NCBI GenBank assembly: GCA_002393955.1
Contig: DGSK01000062.1
Location: forward strand, 1,694 to 65,693
Source of the DNA: Lachnospiraceae bacterium UBA4364
GTDB taxonomy: Bacteria > Bacillota > Clostridia > Lachnospirales > Lachnospiraceae
Reading direction: 5' to 3'
Length of the DNA: 64,000 nucleotides
Part shown: in pieces, positions 36,501-44,526 of the stretch
How positions within the stretch are numbered: position 1 is the first letter of the stretch
Layout of the letters: every line of letters begins with the position of its first letter
Program-made: the position numbers and the translations under genes
Notes under the pieces: generated by a model
Seen by the model: the letters and a program-made list of their open reading frames with translations, nothing else
Told to the model about the DNA's origin: nothing
The model's database searches: none

Positions 36501-37382
36501 ATGGCTAGTAGTATTCAGGTAAATACAACGCAGGAAAAGGGAAAATTTTCCCTGCGTAAACCATTCAGATATGCAGTTTGCATAATCTTGGTTGTACTTG
36601 CACTTTTCCCGTTCTATATTCTGATCGTTAACTCCACGCTGACATCAGATTTGATCAAGCAGGGTATCCACTTCATACCCGGCGCAAATTTCATAAAGAA
36701 CTATAACGGTCTGGTAGCAAAGACAGAGGCGGTAGGCGTTTCACTTTGGAAGTCCATGCTGAACTCGCTGCTCATCACAGTTCCTACAGTAGTTCTTCAG
36801 GTATACTTTGCATCACTTACTGCATATGCAGTTACGGTATACCACTTTAAGGGCAGAAATTTTGTATGGGCATTCATCTACGCTATCATGATGATCCCTA
36901 CACAGGTTTCCATCGTCGGTTTCATCAAGGTCTGCAATCTTACACATCTGTATGGTTCCAGACTGGCGCTTATCATTCCTGCAATGGCAGCTCCTACTAC
37001 TGTTTATTTCATGAAGCAGTACATGGAAGCGAGCTTCTCCGTAGAAATCGTTGAAGCTGCCCGAATCGATGGTGCAAGCGAGTTCTATACATTCAACAGG
37101 ATTGCAGTTCCGCTGATCATGCCGGCTATAGCTACACAGGCGATCTTCGCATTCGTTGCATCCTGGAACAACTTGTACACACCTTCACTTATACTCGCAA
37201 CAGAGCGTGACAAGGCAACAATGCCTATGTACGTGCAGGCATTGCAGTCCAACGATAAGCAGAGGGATTTCGGTCAGATCTATACCGGTCTGTTCATCTC
37301 CATCCTGCCTATTATGGTAGCATACTTCCTGCTTTCCAAGTACATCGTAGCCGGTGTTGCACTCGGTGGTGTAAAGGAATAA
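36501..37382 (+). CDS. Sugar ABC transporter permease (MalG/UgpE type)
   Basis: 293 residues, GAGAGGAGG upstream. Six helices and the EAA motif EAARIDGASEFYTFNRIAVP. The start at 36501 is 22 bp after the first permease. A strong terminator ends the operon. Confidence 0.9.
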   Translation: MASSIQVNTTQEKGKFSLRKPFRYAVCIILVVLALFPFYILIVNSTLTSDLIKQGIHFIPGANFIKNYNGLVAKTEAVGVSLWKSMLNSLLITVPTVVLQVYFASLTAYAVTVYHFKGRNFVWAFIYAIMMIPTQVSIVGFIKVCNLTHLYGSRLALIIPAMAAPTTVYFMKQYMEASFSVEIVEAARIDGASEFYTFNRIAVPLIMPAIATQAIFAFVASWNNLYTPSLILATERDKATMPMYVQALQSNDKQRDFGQIYTGLFISILPIMVAYFLLSKYIVAGVALGGVKE

Positions 37383-37415
37383 TGCTTTTGGTACGATTGT
37401 AAATATACGCTTTAG

Positions 37416-37442
37416 AAGCCCCACCATTTTGGTGGGGCTTTT
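37416..37442 (+). terminator. Rho-independent terminator of the sugar-transport operon
   Basis: AAGCCCCACC, ATTTT loop, GGTGGGGCTT and T tract: perfect 10-bp stem. Confidence 0.92.
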
Positions 37443-37462
37443 GAAAATAGAAAGGAAAAGCC

Positions 37463-39196
37463 GTGCTTAACAAAAACGCTATGCCATTAAAACTCCGTTC
37501 CATCATAGCATGGGTGATGATACTGATGCTTGTTTTTTCAGCAGCAGCATGTACAAACGTGGGTGATGTAACAGGTGGGACCGAAGAAGGAGGCACAGAA
37601 AGCACCGAGAATACGGATGGCGCTGAGACTGTCAGTGTAAACCGCATTACCTTTTCTGAGCCCAGCGGATTTTATGATGAGGCATTTGAGCTGACCATTA
37701 CGGCAGAGCAGGGTGATACTATTTATTATACCCTGGACGGAAGCATGCCTACCACAGAGTCGGCGGTTTACAGCGGACCTATAACCATAGACGATGCCAG
37801 CAAAAATGAGAATGTCTACTGTATGAGGGATGACACCTCGGTATATTTTATGCTTGGAACGTATCACTTGCCGGATGTGACAATTGATAAGTGCAATGTT
37901 ATCCGTGCGGCAGTTTTTGACGAAGCGGGCAATCTTCTGCAGGAAAAATACGCCAGCTATTTTGTGGGTTTTCAGGATAAGGAAGGCTACCAGAATATGA
38001 GTTTTGTCAGCCTTATCACCGATCCCGATAATATGTTTGACAATGAAACCGGAATATATGTACTGGGTAAGACCTACGATGATGCTGTGGAAGCCGGTGT
38101 AGATATGGGCGAGAATGAGAGATACTGGCCCGCTAATTACCGAGAAAAGGGCAGGGAGTGGGAGCGCGAGGCCTATATGACGGTATTCAGTCCGGAAAAG
38201 GAACTCCTCTGCGATCAGAAGATCGGAGTGAGGATCAAGGGACACGGTACCCGTGTATGTCTGCCAAAGAGTTTTAATCTCTATGCAAGAAAGGAGTACG
38301 GAAATAACCATTTTGAAGCTGATCTTCCGCAGGTGGGCTATGAGTCCAAAAAGCTGGCACTGTACGGTGCCGGAAATGACAGAGCCAAGATCAAGAACGT
38401 GCTTGCGGCTGAGCTGACTGCAGATCTGAATGTAGCCAATCTTTCCTATGAGCCATGTGTGGTATTCCTGGATGGCGAATACTGGGGTGTGTACTGGATC
38501 ACTGATAAATTCGACAATCTGTATTTTAAGAACCACTACGGTATGGACAAGGACAATCTCGTTTACATTAAAGGCGGTGAGCTGGAGATAGGAGAAGAGG
38601 GAGATTTTCAGATCTACGAAGATTTTGTGGATTTCTGCGAGTCGAATGATATGTCGGATCCTGCGAATTATGAAGCATTCAAGTCCATGGTGGATATGGA
38701 GAGCTTCCTGGACTACTATGCTACGGAAGTTTATCTGGCAAACCATGACTGGCCCAGCACCAATTTTGGTCTGTGGCGAAGCCGCGTGGCGGGGGATGGT
38801 GAATATGCAGATACCAAATGGCGGTGGACACTTTTTGATACAGATGAGGACTGCATGGACCAATGGTATGCAGATTACGATTCCATAGAGCATGCAAAGG
38901 AGAGGGATGTAATATTTAACAGCCTTTGTGATAATGCGGAATTCAGACAGGTATTTTCCGAGAGGCTGATACTTTTCTCCAAGACAGTATATGCACCGGA
39001 GACCGTACAGCCTGTACTTGATAAATATGTGAATCTCATGTTCTATCCGATCGAGCTGGAAACAGAGCGTTATAATTTCGGGGAAGAAGAAGTAGTCTGG
39101 CAGAGAGGCGAATATATGCGTGGCTTCTTTGAGAAAAGACCTGAGTCTATTAAGGTAATAATAGAAAGTAATTTTCCGGATGTGACTGTGGAGTGA
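37463..39196 (+). CDS. CotH-family lipoprotein kinase-like protein
   Basis: 577 residues from a GTG with AAAGGA 7 nt upstream. Signal peptide with lipobox SAAAC (Cys30). Residues about 60-120 form a chitobiase-C-terminal-like Ig domain (YDEAFELTITAEQGD, TIYYTLDGSMPT). The CotH domain covers about 240-540 with the loop GVRIKGHGTRVCLPKSFNLY, NHDWPSTNFGLWR and the metal-binding segment WRWTLFDTDED. CotH proteins are atypical Fe/Mg-dependent protein kinases of the spore coat; lipoprotein forms in non-spore contexts may modify extracellular proteins or cellulosome-like parts. It immediately follows the terminator, so it has its own promoter or depends on read-through. Confidence 0.85.
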   Translation: MLNKNAMPLKLRSIIAWVMILMLVFSAAACTNVGDVTGGTEEGGTESTENTDGAETVSVNRITFSEPSGFYDEAFELTITAEQGDTIYYTLDGSMPTTESAVYSGPITIDDASKNENVYCMRDDTSVYFMLGTYHLPDVTIDKCNVIRAAVFDEAGNLLQEKYASYFVGFQDKEGYQNMSFVSLITDPDNMFDNETGIYVLGKTYDDAVEAGVDMGENERYWPANYREKGREWEREAYMTVFSPEKELLCDQKIGVRIKGHGTRVCLPKSFNLYARKEYGNNHFEADLPQVGYESKKLALYGAGNDRAKIKNVLAAELTADLNVANLSYEPCVVFLDGEYWGVYWITDKFDNLYFKNHYGMDKDNLVYIKGGELEIGEEGDFQIYEDFVDFCESNDMSDPANYEAFKSMVDMESFLDYYATEVYLANHDWPSTNFGLWRSRVAGDGEYADTKWRWTLFDTDEDCMDQWYADYDSIEHAKERDVIFNSLCDNAEFRQVFSERLILFSKTVYAPETVQPVLDKYVNLMFYPIELETERYNFGEEEVVWQRGEYMRGFFEKRPESIKVIIESNFPDVTVE

Positions 39197-39297
39197 GACT
39201 GTATACGGGACATTTACATTAACAGAGAGTGGTGCTATTATGGTACGGTATTAAAAAAAGCGGAGCATTGTGTATTTGCCCGCACGGGGAGGAAACT

Positions 39298-39504
39298 ATG
39301 AAAAAGATAATTTTAACTGCAATTGCGGCTGTTATGCTGACAGCGTCACTGACAGCATGCGGATCCACATTTACCTGTGAAATGTGTGGTGAGGAGAAGA
39401 CCGGAAAGTCCTATACTTTCCAGAGTTCTGCTACCGGTGAGGACATGACGATCTGCGAAGACTGTTACAACCTGGTTAAGGATGTAATGAATGCTGTAAA
39501 CTAA
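39298..39504 (+). CDS. Small CxxC-CxxC lipoprotein
   Basis: 68 residues from the ATG at 39298, which follows GGGGAGG. Signal peptide with lipobox LTAC (Cys21), then CEMC (Cys27, Cys30) and CEDC (Cys53, Cys56), separated by the strand-rich YTFQSSATGEDMTI. The four cysteines could bind zinc or form two disulfides outside the cell. It matches no family I know. Its short length makes it easy to overlook. Confidence 0.7.
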   Translation: MKKIILTAIAAVMLTASLTACGSTFTCEMCGEEKTGKSYTFQSSATGEDMTICEDCYNLVKDVMNAVN

Positions 39505-39575
39505 CAGTCGGAAAGAGGCACCTGTGGTTATGACGCAGTCGTGCTTCTTAAGTTGAAAAATCAGAAAGAATGAGC

Positions 39576-39604
39576 AAGCGGTCATCTGTACAGGATGGCC
39601 GTTT
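39576..39604 (+). terminator. Probable terminator after the small lipoprotein
   Basis: AAGCGGTCATC and GATGGCCGTTT pair over 11 positions with two G-U pairs around a 7-nt loop. Confidence 0.55.
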
Positions 39605-39878
39605 GTTATGTATATTATGAGCCTGAATTGTTCAATCTATTTAGGGCAGAAATAGCTGCTTTCTGAAAAAAATTAATGTGACAATTCTGTGAAAACCGTT
39701 GAGTTTTACGCTGTTTTGGGGTAATATCAGCGTTGTAGGTTTTACCTGCAATGGGAGGATATATATTTTCAAATGAACACAGATGCCGTATGGCAGCCGG
39801 GTGTTAATTTTCGCGTATAGAATCTGTATACACAGCTTCTTTGTGCGGAGCCGTATAAACGGCAAAAAGGAGGAAATT

Positions 39879-40946
39879 ATGAAAAAGAAGAATATTATAG
39901 CGGCGATGGCATGCGCAGCTGTGCTGGCATTGACCGCCTGCACCCAACATAAGGAAGTAATGTCTGTTGCTGATGCCCAGGCTGCGGAGGTGATGACCAT
40001 AGCCGACAGCAAGGTAAATATGGACGACTATAATCTGTACCTGCTCCAGTACATTTACAATACCGGTACTACAAAGGATCAGGTGGATTCACAGATGGAG
40101 ACTTCCATAAAAAGCTCGGTCATTGCACAGATGAAGCTCGAGTATGTGGAGTATGAGCTGGCAAAGACGCTTGATCTGGAACTTTCCGATGAGGAAAGAG
40201 CAAATGCAGATTCCGGTGAGGAAAATTTCTATAATTTTTTTGGTCAGGAATTCCTTGAAAGCTACGGCATAGACAGGGAATGCGTATCTGAAATGTTCGA
40301 CAGGCAGGTTTATATCCAGGCACTGATCAATAAATCAACCGAGGATCTTGTAAGTGACAATGTTGCCATGTTCGAAGAACAGTATAAGGATATGAACTGC
40401 CACACGGTCTACTATGCGCTTTTCCCTTCCGTACAGTATGAGAACAATGCCGTGAAGACTGATGAAAACGGTGCTCCCATCATGCTTTCCGATGAGGAGA
40501 TTGCAGCCAATAAGGCTGATGCCGAAGAGCTTGCATCACGTGCCCAGAACGGCGAGAGTATGGAGGACCTGGTCGTAGAGTACGAGGTAGTGAACTATTC
40601 CGGTTTAGAGCATAACTTTGACGGAATGTATACACCTGAATTAAACGAGCTTATCGCAGGTCTTGAAGACGGAGATATTTCTGATGTAGTGGAGACGGAT
40701 GCCGGTTTCATGGTAGTCAGGATGGACAAAAAAGTTGATGATGAGTATAAGTCCTTTCTTATCGAATACATTGCCAGCAAGAATGCGGAGGATATGATAC
40801 CGAAGCTTCAGGAGAACTGGGTAAATCAGTCAGGAGTGGCCCAGCTTGATATCAATATGGACACCCTGGACAAGATAAACATTGCTGACATGTGCGATGC
40901 GGTCGCAAGCAAAGTAGAAGAAAATAACAAGAGTCAGGCGCAGTAA
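39879..40946 (+). CDS. PrsA/SurA-like foldase lipoprotein
   Basis: 355 residues from the ATG at 39879 with AAAGGAGG; earlier in-frame ATG lacks a ribosome site. Lipobox LTAC (Cys21). Residues 30-160 are the helical SurA-N-like chaperone part (YLLQYIYNTGTTKDQVDSQM). Residues about 165-300 correspond to a parvulin (PPIC) domain: HTVYYALFPS, ELASRAQNGESMEDLV, GLEDGDISDVVETDAGFMVV. The region between is longer than in PrsA, and some active-site residues are unclear, so isomerase activity is uncertain. It probably helps fold secreted proteins outside the membrane. Confidence 0.8.
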   Translation: MKKKNIIAAMACAAVLALTACTQHKEVMSVADAQAAEVMTIADSKVNMDDYNLYLLQYIYNTGTTKDQVDSQMETSIKSSVIAQMKLEYVEYELAKTLDLELSDEERANADSGEENFYNFFGQEFLESYGIDRECVSEMFDRQVYIQALINKSTEDLVSDNVAMFEEQYKDMNCHTVYYALFPSVQYENNAVKTDENGAPIMLSDEEIAANKADAEELASRAQNGESMEDLVVEYEVVNYSGLEHNFDGMYTPELNELIAGLEDGDISDVVETDAGFMVVRMDKKVDDEYKSFLIEYIASKNAEDMIPKLQENWVNQSGVAQLDINMDTLDKINIADMCDAVASKVEENNKSQAQ

Positions 40947-41102
40947 AAATTGCTGTACCTACAGATTCTATTTTATCAAGCTGCATAAGAACGGCTCCAG
41001 TGTTCTATATCCCATCAGAGGATTTGCATACGCAAACTCTCTTTGCGATGCCGTTAAGTGTAGCAGTTCGCGGCGCCGCTAACGCGGCAGAAAGAAGATA
41101 GT

Positions 41103-41195
41103 GTGAAAAATCGCTCTGAAAGAGTCGATTTTTCACCAGCGATTTGTGCTGAGCCCAAATCGCCCGATCGCAGCGGCGAATCTGATATTCGCCGC
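41103..41195. repeat. Intergenic repeat element, copy B, with two strong palindromes
   Basis: GTGAAAAATCG (41103-41113) pairs with CGATTTTTCAC (41126-41136), with CTCT/AGAG inside. GCGGCGAAT (41173-41181) pairs with ATTCGCCGC (41187-41195). The part 41106-41149 matches 14918-14961 at 37 of 44 positions. The rest of the 287-bp gap (40947-41233) is GC-rich with further short inverted repeats and no ORF. It ends just before the ribosome site of the YesL gene, so it would be transcribed as that gene's leader. Confidence 0.65.
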
Positions 41196-41233
41196 GCGTG
41201 CCTCGCACAAAGTGCTCGGCAAGGAGGATAAAT

Positions 41234-41977
41234 ATGGCGTCAAACCCACATGATAAACCGTCACCGCTCATATCGGTGCTGGATACATTAGGAAGCCTTT
41301 TTACGCTTAACCTTTTATTCCTGCTGTTTTCACTTCCCGTTGTCACCATCGGTGCATCCGTGACGGCAATGTATACTGTGACGCTGCGGATGATCGACAA
41401 GCGTGAGGGAAAAGTATTTGCCGGATTCTGGGGCGCATTCAAAAAGAATTTCAAGAAGGCGACTATTATATGGATGCTGATACTGCTAGCGCTTGTGTCG
41501 CTGTTTGGCATGCTCCTTTACACCAATACTTACGAGGGGCCGCTGGCGACATTTTATACGATATTTATGGGAATAGGGATAGTAGCGCTGGCTGTGACGC
41601 TGCCATATCTCTTCCCGCTTTTGGCCAGATTTGAAAATACGGTCTTCGGCACCATAAAGAACGCCTTTCTTCTTTCCATCAGCAATCTTGGTGGCTGCAT
41701 AAAGATCATTCTTGCATGGACTGTACCCCTTGGCGTGACCATTTACTTCCCTTATGTATTCCTGTATACATGGTATCTGTGGCTCTTTGTACTTTTTGCC
41801 GTAATTGCTTATGGTACATCATTCACAGCGCGGAAGGTATTCAAGCGTTTCGGTGTTACTGCCGATACTCCTGAGGGCAGCGAGATAAAGGGCGCTCCCA
41901 TGCCTAAGAAGGAGAATGACAGGATAAAATATGTAAAAAAGGAATCGTCCGGAACAGGTAACGGAGATAGTAAATAA
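41234..41977 (+). CDS. YesL-family (DUF624) membrane protein
   Basis: 247 residues from the ATG at 41234 (AAGGAGG). Five or six helices; the N-terminus LDTLGSLFTLNLLFLLFSLPVVTIG and TAMYTVTLRMIDKREG is the DUF624/YesL signature. YesL genes commonly sit in polysaccharide-use operons of Firmicutes, in keeping with the GH13 and ABC genes here. The role is unknown. The C-terminus is charged and cytosolic. Confidence 0.85.
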   Translation: MASNPHDKPSPLISVLDTLGSLFTLNLLFLLFSLPVVTIGASVTAMYTVTLRMIDKREGKVFAGFWGAFKKNFKKATIIWMLILLALVSLFGMLLYTNTYEGPLATFYTIFMGIGIVALAVTLPYLFPLLARFENTVFGTIKNAFLLSISNLGGCIKIILAWTVPLGVTIYFPYVFLYTWYLWLFVLFAVIAYGTSFTARKVFKRFGVTADTPEGSEIKGAPMPKKENDRIKYVKKESSGTGNGDSK

Positions 41978-42005
41978 CTGAAACTTTAGTAAATAATAAA
42001 GATTT

Positions 42006-42032
42006 AAAAGCTGCGGAATATCCGCAGCTTTT
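42006..42032 (+). terminator. Rho-independent terminator after the YesL gene
   Basis: AAAAGCTGCGGA, ATA loop, TCCGCAGCTTTT: perfect 12-bp stem. Confidence 0.88.
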
Positions 42033-42280
42033 AATGATTTCGTACCAAAAATGTCAGGTGGCTTTCATTACCCCACGCTAAATTCGACCTCCGGTTAGAT
42101 TGCGCTCTTTTACATCGGTAAAGGTTGATTTACCGCAATTGTACCCGCTTTCTGCTGGTGTTTCAATCTATTTGGTTTTTTTAAGTTCCTCTTTGGAATC
42201 GTAAGTTCTGTTTTTTTCCTCTTTTCTCCGATATCAGGAATTTACTCTTGCAAGAGTTATCCAAAACAGGCATTTATTTT

Positions 42281-42372
42281 TGCAAACTGGAACCTCGGAT
42301 TCCAATTCAGCGTTTTCAATTTACAAAGTTACAGTTTGGCTTACAAACTTGCATCTCGGATTTCAATCCAGC
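42281..42372. repeat. Imperfect 31-bp direct repeat in a 540-bp gap
   Basis: 42281-42311 and 42342-42372 agree at 25 of 31 positions (shared core CTCGGATT-CAAT-CAGC) at an offset of 61 bp. The 42033-42400 gap has no recognisable gene on either strand; it may hold decayed mobile-element sequence. Confidence 0.45.
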
Positions 42373-42411
42373 AAAAGTATGCCGGGGGGTGACATGTTAA
42401 TTGATAAATAA

Positions 42412-42464
42412 TTATCGATAAACGATAACTTTTTATTGACAAACAAAACGTAGCTATATATACT
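42412..42464 (+). promoter_or_regulatory. Strong promoter with TTATCGATAA palindrome
   Basis: TTGACA (42436-42441), 17 bp, TATACT (42459-42464). Just upstream lies the perfect palindrome TTATCGATAA (42412-42421), followed by a half-repeat ACGATAA. The operon encodes a small Cro/C1 HTH protein (44302), so this may be its autoregulatory operator; this is inference. Confidence 0.65.
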
Positions 42465-42516
42465 TACCGTTGAAAAGGGAGGCTTAGCGATAAAAAGGAG
42501 GGTGGCAAGGAATATT

Positions 42517-43713
42517 ATGAGTAATATACTGTCGGAATACGGTGGAATTGTTATAGCAGAACTGATTAGTTGGGGAACTGAAGGTCTGACAATTATATTT
42601 GTCGTTGTATTGCTGGCATCTCCGGTTGTGCTAAGCATCGCGAATGTCATCGGTCTGTTTTTTCCGAAAATGAAACTAAAAAGAGCCGCCTGGGTGCTGA
42701 CGGTCATTCTCGGAGTGCCATTGAGCATCATGTATGAAGCTTTGCTGGATGTGACGGATACACCCTGGAACGAGCAGCTGGTAAATACGGAAGTGCATCA
42801 GATACTGAATTCAGAGACCCGGGGGATATATGTCGTGATCATGCTGGCAGGTTTTGTGGGATTCTTGGTTCTGGCTAAGAGGAAAATGGATAGTACACCG
42901 CCACTGGTCTCTGTGCTGTCGATCGCGTCCATGTATCCGGCAGCAGTCACCTGTGTAATCTGGTGTATTCAGATAATGCCTGGCAGGATAGGGGCAGATT
43001 TAGCATTTCCGTTAATGGTTCTTCCAATTAATTTGATCGTTATGATGTGTTCATTGATACGGGAGAAGATCAAAGAATGGAACGAAGCCAGAGACAGTAT
43101 GCTTGCTAATGGGGATAAGGATGAAAAGAAACTTGCCTGGCACGAAGGCATACTCGGAAAGGCACAGAACTGGCCACTGATCGCATTGATTGCGGCAGTC
43201 CCGCTGCTGGGATTGGTACTTGGAATCTCGATCCTTCTGGGACAGAGACCGGATGCACTGATAGCAACTTGGACGGAGACGGCTGACTGGAATCTGTCAC
43301 AGATGATTCCGCCGCCAAATGTATATGAAGATGAGCATTATCTGTGTACCGTGGCAGCAGGAGGACATAAGAAGTTTGTGAAGCCGCTCCGTATGGGGGA
43401 GCGACACGGGCACAGGGTGGTGGTCAACCGTCAGCTGGAGGTTGCCAATGCGTTTGAGCTGGTGCTTGAGTGGAAGACACCGCGTCTGCACCATGTAGTC
43501 CGCAGTTTTTACGATAAGTACGGATTCCCCATTGCAAGATGTATCCGTACCAGGACTGCATGCGATATCGTTTATTTCATAATGAAGCCGCTGGAATGGT
43601 TTTTTGTTATCGTACTGTATACGACGCTGGCACATCCGGAAAATGTTATCGCAGTACAGTACCTGCCGGGATACCGGGAAGTTTTGGATAAATGCCGAAA
43701 CCGGAAGGCATGA
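42517..43713 (+). CDS. Multi-pass membrane protein, DUF6688-like
   Basis: 398 residues from the ATG at 42517 (AAGGA 5 nt upstream); a GTG at 42502 is in frame but touches the AAGGAGG. Six or seven helices in the first 260 residues, then a cytosolic domain with YLCTVAAGGHKKFVKPLRMG, GHRVVVNRQLEVANAFE and DIVYFIMKPLEWFFVIVLY. I associate this pattern with DUF6688, but the name is from memory. First gene of an operon with DUF2975, HTH and DUF4153/4173-like genes. Function unknown. Confidence 0.7.
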   Translation: MSNILSEYGGIVIAELISWGTEGLTIIFVVVLLASPVVLSIANVIGLFFPKMKLKRAAWVLTVILGVPLSIMYEALLDVTDTPWNEQLVNTEVHQILNSETRGIYVVIMLAGFVGFLVLAKRKMDSTPPLVSVLSIASMYPAAVTCVIWCIQIMPGRIGADLAFPLMVLPINLIVMMCSLIREKIKEWNEARDSMLANGDKDEKKLAWHEGILGKAQNWPLIALIAAVPLLGLVLGISILLGQRPDALIATWTETADWNLSQMIPPPNVYEDEHYLCTVAAGGHKKFVKPLRMGERHGHRVVVNRQLEVANAFELVLEWKTPRLHHVVRSFYDKYGFPIARCIRTRTACDIVYFIMKPLEWFFVIVLYTTLAHPENVIAVQYLPGYREVLDKCRNRKA

Positions 43714-43780
43714 TAAAGTTTGAAAAGATAAGATATCAGATAAGAAAAATCGTCAAATAATATAAGGAGACAGATCATCA

Positions 43781-44242
43781 ATGGACACAAGAAAAAAGAA
43801 ACTGTTACTGACAAAGTGGGTAAAGTATCTTCTGGATTTTATGTTTTATACGGGGATCGTGGTAACGCTTAGCCTTCCTTTCTCGATCCGATTCGGCGGA
43901 AAATTCTATAAGCCATGGGAGGAGCACTACGAGGCGGCAGTGATCATCTACTTCGTGCTGGGGGTGGCAGCCGTGATCCTGATAAGGGAGCTGCGACGTA
44001 TCTTCCGGACTGTTCTTGCAGAGGACTGCTTTGTGGATGCGAATGTGGTGAGCCTGCAGAAGATGGGCAACTGGAGTTTCTTTATCGTGATGATGTCAGT
44101 AGTGCGCTGCATAGTCTATCCCACTACGGCAATCCTGGTGGTGATCCTGGTCTTTACCATTGCCGGACTTTTCAGTAAAGTGCTCGCACTGGTATTCGAG
44201 GAAGCGGTGCGCTACAAGCAGGAAAATGATCTGACGATCTGA
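43781..44242 (+). CDS. DUF2975 membrane protein
   Basis: 153 residues, AAGGAG upstream. Four helices; LRRIFRTVLAEDCFVDANVVSLQKMG is the loop typical of DUF2975, with the conserved pattern F-x-x-x-N-x-x-x-L-x-x-x-G. In Firmicutes DUF2975 is nearly always followed by a small HTH gene, as here, and the pair probably senses a membrane condition. Confidence 0.82.
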   Translation: MDTRKKKLLLTKWVKYLLDFMFYTGIVVTLSLPFSIRFGGKFYKPWEEHYEAAVIIYFVLGVAAVILIRELRRIFRTVLAEDCFVDANVVSLQKMGNWSFFIVMMSVVRCIVYPTTAILVVILVFTIAGLFSKVLALVFEEAVRYKQENDLTI

Positions 44243-44301
44243 GCTGCCACGAAATCACAATAACACAGGAAAAACAACGGATAAGGGGACAAAGGCACAC
44301 C

Positions 44302-44526
44302 ATGGCAATAATAATAAATCTTGATGTAATGATGGCAAAAAGAAAAAAAGGACTGAAGGAGCTGGCCGAAGAGGTAGACATCACCCTTGCAAACCTTTCA
44401 ATCCTGAAAAACAACAAGGCTAAGGCAGTAAGGTTTTCCACGCTTGAGGCAATCTGCAAAGCCCTTGACTGCCAGCCCGGAGATATTCTTGAGTACAGGA
44501 AGGAGGAAGAGGAAGATGGAATTTGA
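44302..44526 (+). CDS. Small Cro/C1-type HTH regulator (DUF2975 partner)
   Basis: 74 residues, nearly all one HTH: LDVMMAKRKKGLKELAEEVD, ITLANLSILKNNKAKAVRFS, LEAICKALDCQPGDILEY. This YozG-like form is the usual partner of DUF2975. A short acidic tail (KEEEEDG) ends it. The ATG of the next gene lies inside this gene (11-bp overlap). Confidence 0.88.
   Translation: MAIIINLDVMMAKRKKGLKELAEEVDITLANLSILKNNKAKAVRFSTLEAICKALDCQPGDILEYRKEEEEDGI

Noticed and set aside
37538..38893. Antisense ORF of 451 codons opposite the CotH-like gene
   Set aside because: It is a shadow of the real gene: the plus-strand product has a lipobox, an Ig-like domain and CotH motifs, while the minus product has no ribosome site or known domain.
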